This document shows, one piece after another, positions 58,773 to 64,000 of a stretch of 64,000 bases of DNA. The position numbers were made by a program, and so were the translations under genes. Origin of the DNA: Prevotella sp. (lineage in GTDB: Bacteria > Bacteroidota > Bacteroidia > Bacteroidales > Bacteroidaceae); assembly GCA_016901395.1 (NCBI GenBank), contig JAEAMQ010000002.1, positions 18,367 to 82,366 on the forward strand. The letters are read 5' to 3'. Position 1 is the first letter of the stretch. The number at the start of each line of letters is the position of its first letter. The notes under the pieces are model-generated. The model ran no database searches, was not told the DNA's origin, and saw only the letters and a list, made by a program, of their open reading frames with translations.

Positions 58773-59105
58773 ATGAAAATTCAAGCCAATCACTCAGGAA
58801 CAAGAAGTATTGAAGTGAGCGAGAGCCATCTTCAGACGATCGACAAATATTCTCTGTTGCGCAACCTTATCGATAGTAATGGCATCATCGACGAGGCCGT
58901 TTTGGATAAGCTGAAATTCAATATCAGGGGCATTCTCGAGTCCGAATCGGGCAACGACAAGAATCTCCTCGACCTTTGTCTCGACGTGATTTACAACAGC
59001 AACATGAAGGCCTTCGGTCTCCATCAGCTCGTGCTGCTCTACATCGAATGGAAGAACCGTCAGGAGAGCAAGGACGATGAGGACCCGCAGGCAGTAACCG
59101 ACTGA
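58773..59105 (+). CDS. Small helical protein, unknown function
   Basis: The 110-residue cytoplasmic protein is highly charged and helical, e.g. 'SLLRNLIDSNGIIDEAVLDK' and 'MKAFGLHQLVLLYIEWKN', with an acidic tail. No motif of known function is visible. It starts 12 bases after the amidase-like gene and its stop is one base before the YgiQ start, so it belongs to the same transcript; its role may be linked to either neighbour. Confidence 0.75.
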   Translation: MKIQANHSGTRSIEVSESHLQTIDKYSLLRNLIDSNGIIDEAVLDKLKFNIRGILESESGNDKNLLDLCLDVIYNSNMKAFGLHQLVLLYIEWKNRQESKDDEDPQAVTD

Positions 59106-59106
59106 T

Positions 59107-61128
59107 ATGCAACAATATCAACTGACTGACTTTCTTCCCACCACTCGCAAGGAATGTGACTTGCGCGGATGGGACCAACTCGACATTATCCTTTTCTCAG
59201 GCGATGCTTATGTCGACCATCCCTCGTTTGCAGCCGCAGTCATCGGACGTATGCTCGAGTCCAACGGCTACCGCGTGGCCATCGTACCGCAACCCGACTG
59301 GCATGGCGACTACCGCGACTTCAAGAAGCTGGGGCGGCCTCGCCTGTTCTTCGGAGTCACTCCAGGCAACATGGATTCGATGGTCAACCACTACACCGCC
59401 AACCGTCGTCTGCGCTCCGAAGATGCCTACAGTCCCGATGCCCGCCACGACATGCGACCGGACTATCCATCCATCGTCTACACCAAAATCCTCAAACAGC
59501 TTTTCCCCGACGTTCCCGTGGCTCTCGGAGGCATCGAGGCATCGCTGCGACGACTGACACATTACGACTACTGGCAGGACAAACTACGTAAGAGTATCCT
59601 CTGCGACAGCGGGGCAGACATCATCCTCTATGGCATGGGGGAGAAGAATACACTCGCACTCTGTCATGAGTTGGAGGCCGGAAAGACTATCAAAGACATC
59701 CGCGATATTCCCCAGACCGTGTTTCTCTGCAGGGAGGAGGACATTCCCGGAGGCATCACCGACAGCGACATCGTGCTCCATTCTCATGAGGAATGCCTGC
59801 GCAACAAGAAGGCTCAAGCGGAGAACTTCCGCCATATTGAGGAAGAATCCAACAAGATGCACGCCCAGAGGCTGTTGCAGGCGGTAGACAATTTGTATGC
59901 CGTGGCCAACCCACCCTATCCTCCCATGACCACAGAGGAGGTGGATGCAACTTTCGATCTTCCCTACACCCGACTCCCCCACCCTAAATACAAGGGCAAG
60001 ACCATCCCGGCTTACGAGATGATCAAGTTCTCCATCAACATGCACCGGGGATGCTTTGGCGGCTGTGCCTTCTGCACCATATCAGCCCATCAAGGCAAAT
60101 TCATAGCCAATCGGTCGAAAGAAAGCATCCTGCGCGAGGCCAAGAAGGTGACACAGATGCCTGATTTCAAGGGGTATATATCCGACCTCGGCGGTCCGTC
60201 GGCCAACATGTATGGCATGCGGGGCCGCAACCTCAAGGCCTGCGAAAAATGCAAACGACCCTCGTGCATCAATCCTGAAGTGTGCCCCAACCTCAACACC
60301 GACCACTCGAAGCTGCTCGACATCTATCGTGCCGTGGACGCATTGCCCGGTGTGAAGAAGAGCTTTATAGGCAGTGGCGTGCGCTACGACCTCATTCTGC
60401 ACAAGAGCAAGGATGAGAAAAGCAATCAGGCAGCGATGGAATATGCCCGCGAACTGATCACCAACCACGTGAGCGGCCGACTGAAGGTGGCCCCCGAGCA
60501 CACCTCCGACCGGGTGCTCAGCCTCATGCGCAAACCGTCGTTTGGGCAGTTCTATCAGTTCAAAAGGCTTTTTGACAAGATCAACAAGGAAGCCGGACTC
60601 AACCAGCAAATCATTCCTTACTTCATCAGTAGCCACCCAGGGTGCAAGGAGGAGGACATGGCCGAACTCGCCGTACTCACCAAAGACCTGAATTTCCACC
60701 TCGAACAGGTGCAGGATTTCACGCCCACGCCGATGACAGTAAGCACCGAGGCCTGGTATTCGGGCTTCGATCCCTACACCCTCGAACCCGTATTCTGTGC
60801 CAAAACGCAGCGTGAGAAGCTCGCCCAACGGCAGTTTTTCTTCTGGTATAAACCCGAGGAACGCCGCAACATCGAGTCCGAACTCAAGCGCATCGGCCGT
60901 CCCGACCTCATCAAGAAACTCTACGACGGCGTGCCCTATCGGGGCCGGGTGAACTACGACGACAAGGCCGTGGGCAGCCATCCCGACACCGCAGACCGTG
61001 GCGGCAGGCGCAACGAGCACCGCCGGGGAGCCGACAAAGGCCGGGCGCAGAACCCTGCGGGCGGCAGAAAACCCAAGTCGTTTAATCCGAATTTCCAATC
61101 CGGAGCGAGAAGGAAGAAGGGTAGATAA
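59107..61128 (+). CDS. ygiQ: YgiQ-family (UPF0313) radical SAM protein
   Basis: The 673-residue protein has an N-terminal B12-binding-like domain (about 1-190, 'GWDQLDIILFSGDAYVDHPS') and a radical SAM barrel with the CxxxCxxC cluster motif 'CFGGCAFC' at Cys316, Cys320 and Cys323. 'GGPSANMYGM', 'CEKCKRPSCINPEVC' and 'HVSGRLKVAPEHTSD' are YgiQ signatures. The C-terminal tail (about 620-673) is basic and low-complexity. The reaction of YgiQ proteins is not established. It starts immediately after the preceding stop. Confidence 0.93.
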   Translation: MQQYQLTDFLPTTRKECDLRGWDQLDIILFSGDAYVDHPSFAAAVIGRMLESNGYRVAIVPQPDWHGDYRDFKKLGRPRLFFGVTPGNMDSMVNHYTANRRLRSEDAYSPDARHDMRPDYPSIVYTKILKQLFPDVPVALGGIEASLRRLTHYDYWQDKLRKSILCDSGADIILYGMGEKNTLALCHELEAGKTIKDIRDIPQTVFLCREEDIPGGITDSDIVLHSHEECLRNKKAQAENFRHIEEESNKMHAQRLLQAVDNLYAVANPPYPPMTTEEVDATFDLPYTRLPHPKYKGKTIPAYEMIKFSINMHRGCFGGCAFCTISAHQGKFIANRSKESILREAKKVTQMPDFKGYISDLGGPSANMYGMRGRNLKACEKCKRPSCINPEVCPNLNTDHSKLLDIYRAVDALPGVKKSFIGSGVRYDLILHKSKDEKSNQAAMEYARELITNHVSGRLKVAPEHTSDRVLSLMRKPSFGQFYQFKRLFDKINKEAGLNQQIIPYFISSHPGCKEEDMAELAVLTKDLNFHLEQVQDFTPTPMTVSTEAWYSGFDPYTLEPVFCAKTQREKLAQRQFFFWYKPEERRNIESELKRIGRPDLIKKLYDGVPYRGRVNYDDKAVGSHPDTADRGGRRNEHRRGADKGRAQNPAGGRKPKSFNPNFQSGARRKKGR

Positions 61129-61161
61129 CGCCTTCTCCGCCCTTTTCATACCACCCATCAC

Positions 61162-62001
61162 GTGCAAATCATTGAGCAAAACCTTATCGGCAAGCACACC
61201 GAGGCAGACTGTGAGGACGGCATCGTCATCACCAAGGACTTCGTGGCCGTCATCGATGGCAGCACGAGCAAGACTTCGCGCCGCATCCATGCCGACAGGA
61301 CCAACGGCCAATACTGCATGATGCTCATTGCGGAGATGGTGAGGTCGATGGCACCGGACATCTCGCTCGATGAGTTTTGCAACGCGATAACGGCGCGGAT
61401 CCGTCAGCAATATTCCCCTGACCACTCTTGCAAGGCAGACCAAGAGCCGTCTTTGGCCTATATCCCACCGGCAGAACGGCTGTGTGCCAGTGCCGTGATC
61501 TACAGTCGGGCACACCGTCAGATCTGGATGATTGGCGACTGTCAGTGCATGGTCGACGGTCGGTTGTATGACAATCCGAAGCCTTACGAGGCCCCCATCG
61601 CCAGCCATCGGGCCGCCATTTTCGCCCGAAAAGCCGAGGAACATCCCGACATGATTGTCGACGGACAACTCATTCACGACTACGCCCGCGACGAAATCCT
61701 GCCCATGCTCATCGAAAGCATGAACGGACAAAACAAGGACTATGCGATCATCGACGGCTACCCCATCCATCGGGCGGGCATCCGAGTGGTCGACGTGGAT
61801 GCCTGCGCCACCGAGTTAGTGCTGGCCTCCGACGGTTATCCCTTTCTCCGCCCCACCCTTCGGGAGAGCGAAGAGGCGTTGGCCAGGCAGTTGCGCGACG
61901 ACCCGTACAATATCCTCTCGTTCAAAGCCACCAAAGGCAGCATGGCGGGCAACCGATCGTTTGACGACAGGGCGTATGTGAGAGTGACGAGTGAGGAGTG
62001 A
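61162..62001 (+). CDS. PP2C-like phosphatase-fold protein
   Basis: The 279-residue protein (GTG start at 61162, 33 bases after YgiQ) has N-terminal 'FVAVIDGSTSKTSRR', which fits the PP2C first metal motif (DG), central 'RQIWMIGDCQCMVDG', and C-terminal 'LVLASDGYPFLRP' and 'NRSFDDRAYVRV', matching the SDG and DD(N) metal motifs. This suggests a metal-dependent Ser/Thr phosphatase fold. No partner kinase is seen nearby, so substrate and activity are open. The last codons lie within a short direct repeat (61982-62009). Confidence 0.7.
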   Translation: MQIIEQNLIGKHTEADCEDGIVITKDFVAVIDGSTSKTSRRIHADRTNGQYCMMLIAEMVRSMAPDISLDEFCNAITARIRQQYSPDHSCKADQEPSLAYIPPAERLCASAVIYSRAHRQIWMIGDCQCMVDGRLYDNPKPYEAPIASHRAAIFARKAEEHPDMIVDGQLIHDYARDEILPMLIESMNGQNKDYAIIDGYPIHRAGIRVVDVDACATELVLASDGYPFLRPTLRESEEALARQLRDDPYNILSFKATKGSMAGNRSFDDRAYVRVTSEE

Positions 62002-62009
62002 CGAGTGAG
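61982..62009 (+). repeat. Perfect 14-bp tandem duplication at the end of the PP2C-like gene
   Basis: GAGTGACGAGTGAG occurs twice back to back and overlaps the stop codon of the PP2C-like gene. It begins a G/A-rich low-complexity stretch that runs to about 62090 with repeated GAATG/GAGTG words. Confidence 0.8.
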
Positions 62010-62118
62010 GAATGGGGGTGATGAATGATGGGTGTGGAATGTGAAATGAAGAATGGAGAATGAAAGAGAAAAACGCATGATGAATGACAACGAGAAAATG
62101 GAAATGACCGAACGGGCC

Positions 62119-62850
62119 ATGAACAGATATTTTGTGTGGCTGAGTTTCGACGGCACGGGCTACCACGGTTGGCAGATACAGCCCAACGGTATGTCGGTGC
62201 AGGAGAAGGTGCAACAATGCCTCACCACCCTGCTACGGCAGCCCATTGAGGTGACGGGGGCTGGGCGCACCGACGCCGGGGTGCATGCCCGACAGATGTC
62301 GTGCCACTTCGACTACCTCGGAGAGGTGGACTGCACGCAGCTCGCCTATCGCCTCAACCGCATCCTGCCACGCGACATCAGTTGCAATCGGGTGGAGCAC
62401 GTCGCGCCCGACCACCACGCCCGTTTCTCTGCCACGAAGCGCACCTACCGCTATTTCATCCATACCGAGCGCGACCCGTTTCTCCGCCATTTCTCCGTGG
62501 AGATGCACTGGTCGCTCGACTTCGAACTCATGAACGAGGCGGCAGCATGGCTTCTCACCGTCGACGACTTTAAAGCGTTTTGCAAGGCGAATGCTGACAA
62601 CAAGACCACCCTGTGTCGTGTCACCAAGGCACGGTGGGTGAAGACCGGCCCGTCGACCTATTATTTTGAGATTTCGGCCAACCGTTTTCTGCGCAACATG
62701 GTGCGTGCGGTGGTCGGTACACTCATTGACGTGGGTCGTCACTGCCTCACCCTCGACCAATTCAAGGCGGTGGTGCGCGACGGCACCCGCTCTGACGCTG
62801 GCCAGTCCATGCCCGCCCACGGGTTGTTTCTTTGGGAAATCGAGTATTAA
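62119..62850 (+). CDS. truA: tRNA pseudouridine(38-40) synthase
   Basis: The 243-residue enzyme converts uridines 38-40 of the anticodon arm to pseudouridine. The catalytic aspartate is Asp52 in 'GAGRTDAGVHARQ', with 'FSATKRTYRYFIH' and 'ANRFLRNMVRAVVGTLID' as further TruA blocks. The ATG at 62119 ('MNRYFVWLSFDGTGYHGW') is chosen because homologues begin at this point; an in-frame start at 62053 would add 22 residues encoded by low-complexity DNA. Confidence 0.95.
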   Translation: MNRYFVWLSFDGTGYHGWQIQPNGMSVQEKVQQCLTTLLRQPIEVTGAGRTDAGVHARQMSCHFDYLGEVDCTQLAYRLNRILPRDISCNRVEHVAPDHHARFSATKRTYRYFIHTERDPFLRHFSVEMHWSLDFELMNEAAAWLLTVDDFKAFCKANADNKTTLCRVTKARWVKTGPSTYYFEISANRFLRNMVRAVVGTLIDVGRHCLTLDQFKAVVRDGTRSDAGQSMPAHGLFLWEIEY

Positions 62851-63476
62851 AAGTCTTGATTTCCTTTGCTTTATTGTCCCTACCCTACCCCCTTTCATCC
62901 CTCACCATTCTCCCCTCGTAAAGCCCCGTCTGCAGGAGTTCATCACAAGGGGTTGACGATAACTATCTAATCGCGCTGCGATTAGATAGTTATCGTCGCA
63001 CGATTAGATAGTTATCGTCAAGCGATTAGGTACTAATCGTAAAAGCACCAGAATTCAATGATTTCGGCATGCTGTTTGACACATTGAAAAAGTGCGTCGC
63101 CAAACAGGTGGAGTCTGATTCTCCCAGAAAGGAAACAGAAGGCATGGAGGAACAACCTTTGACTAAAATTGATTAGAGTTTGCAGCACTACATGCCGAGA
63201 ATTGTTGTTGTTTGGCTGAAGAATAAAAAGGGTCAGGGCTTTATATCCTATGAGTTCTTAAAACACTCTGGGCAAAACGAAATTCCACCTCCTATAGCTC
63301 CGCACCTTTATAGAATAAAAAAAAAGTAGAAAAAAGATTGAGTACTAAAAGGCCAAAAGAAAAAACGACGAGACAAGATGCCCGTTCAGTCATGCGTATA
63401 TGCCCCAATCGCCAAGCGCTTAAAACAGAGAGATAAAAAGGAAGAAACGGAATATAAAATGACAATTACCGTCGTT
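62851..63476. other. Intergenic region between convergent truA and folK, with repeat locus D
   Basis: Holds repeat locus D (62957-63039). The rest, including a 45-codon frame at 63192-63329 without a clear ribosome binding site, shows no supported gene or RNA. Confidence 0.6.
62957..63039. repeat. Repeat locus D: three 22-bp palindromic units with a linker orientation switch
   Basis: Full units start at 62970 (centre CGCTG), 62992 (TCGCA) and 63014 (TCAAG), with half units CGAT at 62957 and ATCG at 63036, all in 22-base register. The linker before the first unit is AACTATCTA, as in locus B, but after it the linkers read TAGATAGTT, its reverse orientation. Confidence 0.9.
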
Positions 63477-63848
63477 TTATCTCCAAATATCTTTTAATAA
63501 AGACTGAACATAGGGTCGATTCCAGTCGGAGGAATGGTAGATATCACTGTCCAGTTGCAGGATATCGATGTCGATCTTCACAAGATGGAGTGACTTGTCT
63601 TGAGGGAGACGGCCCATTTGTCGTTCGATATCCTTGATAAGAGAGAGCAATGAGGAATAAGTCAGAGCGGTTTCTCCATAGGCCAGACAGTTGAGATAAA
63701 GTGGCGACGGGGAACCAATGGGAATGGTCCACATCGAACGAGTGAAATGGATGTCACCCAACACCTTGCGCAGCAGCTGTTGGGCGGTTGCGATATGGTA
63801 GGATTGTTCGGTGTTGGAACCGAGAGACAAAAGTAGTTTTCGTACCAT
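63477..63848 (-). CDS. folK: Dihydropterin pyrophosphokinase (HPPK), short form
   Basis: The 123-residue protein matches HPPK: N-terminal 'LLLSLGSNTEQSYHIA', 'GSPSPLYLNCLAYGET' and 'DIERQMGRLPQDKS' followed by 'KIDIDILQLD', corresponding to the catalytic acidic motif. It transfers pyrophosphate from ATP to 6-hydroxymethyl-dihydropterin in folate synthesis. It is about 35 residues shorter than E. coli FolK, ending soon after the metal-binding motif; short forms are common in Bacteroidetes. The possible IS end begins 30 bases before its start and may have displaced its promoter. Confidence 0.85.
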   Translation of the reverse strand: MVRKLLLSLGSNTEQSYHIATAQQLLRKVLGDIHFTRSMWTIPIGSPSPLYLNCLAYGETALTYSSLLSLIKDIERQMGRLPQDKSLHLVKIDIDILQLDSDIYHSSDWNRPYVQSLLKDIWR

Positions 63849-63878
63849 CTCTGAGAACTATCATAGACTATCAGCCAC

Positions 63879-64000
63879 TAGTGTCCGGTAAAAAATTGAG
63901 GGTTATCAAAAAGGCTAGTTTCGATGACACTTTGATCACTTGGCTTAACCAGCTTCTCTGCCCTCTCAAAGAGACTATGTAAATTAATTTTCTCAAACAT
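63879..64000 (+). mobile_element. Possible left end of an insertion sequence (cut by window)
   Basis: From about 63879 (CTAGTGTCCGGTAAAAAATT) the sequence changes character: an IS-like terminal motif, a short leader, and 'CAAACAT' at the window edge, which would become an ATG if a G follows. This resembles, from memory, the ends and leaders of IS4-family elements in Bacteroidetes. The other end and the transposase are outside the window, so this is tentative. Confidence 0.3.

Noticed and set aside
63192..63329. 45-codon + strand frame
   Set aside because: No clear ribosome binding site, no motif, and it ends in a lysine run from an A-tract; insufficient support.

Overview
The window looks like a chromosomal segment of a glycan-degrading Bacteroidales bacterium, most likely Prevotella or a close relative. 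Support comes from the SusC/SusD pair, the periplasmic propeller + Y_Y_Y + AraC regulator, PPi-dependent phosphofructokinase, promoter boxes of the Bacteroidetes type TAnnTTTG, and many secreted glycosidases with signal peptides or lipoboxes. No rRNA, tRNA or CRISPR array was seen.

Region 1 (1-28.7 kb) is a pectin polysaccharide-utilisation locus whose best match is rhamnogalacturonan-II (RG-II). On the + strand: a GH137-like propeller fused to GH2 and a malectin-like domain (cut by the window start), two more GH2 enzymes, a GH106 alpha-L-rhamnosidase, a sialate-O-acetylesterase-type esterase, another GH2, then a membrane regulator with an HTCS-type sensor but no kinase or receiver. A strong bidirectional terminator separates these from a convergent - strand operon: a remnant of a GH141-type protein, GH43-like lipoprotein, GH143-GH142-like two-enzyme fusion, GH78 alpha-L-rhamnosidase and an STN-alpha/beta-hydrolase esterase.

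Region 2 (28.7-41 kb) has a 22-bp palindromic repeat array, a MATE exporter, a SusD/SusC pair, a second and longer repeat array, a zinc-ribbon membrane protein, a GH25 lysozyme, an unknown conserved protein and an NhaC antiporter. Region 3 (41.6-46.2 kb) is the lower hexuronate pathway: uxaA with a LacI-type regulator, divergent from kdgK-eda. It would turn galacturonate-derived altronate into pyruvate and glyceraldehyde-3-phosphate, which fits the pectin locus, although uxaC and uxaB are not in the window.

Region 4 (46.2-51.2 kb) is an unusual signalling operon: a 1153-residue protein with two kinase modules whose defects are complementary (the first keeps the ATP-binding boxes but lacks the histidine, the second keeps an H-box-like histidine but lacks the ATP-binding boxes), a response regulator, and a small AbgT-like membrane protein. 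Region 5 (51.2-64 kb) is mostly housekeeping: a membrane-anchored GH25, pfp, a PlsC-like acyltransferase, an amidase/golvesin-like surface protein, ygiQ, a PP2C-like protein, truA and folK. It also holds two more repeat arrays and, at the right edge, a possible insertion-sequence end.

The observations most worth following are the reciprocal tandem kinase (46264-49725), the four arrays of ATCG-N5-CGAT units with an exact 22-bp period (about 29.37, 37.1, 51.6 and 62.97 kb), the phosphorelay-less sensor-AraC protein (17424-20330) and the collapsed GH141-type gene that keeps its coupling to the next gene (28239-28661).
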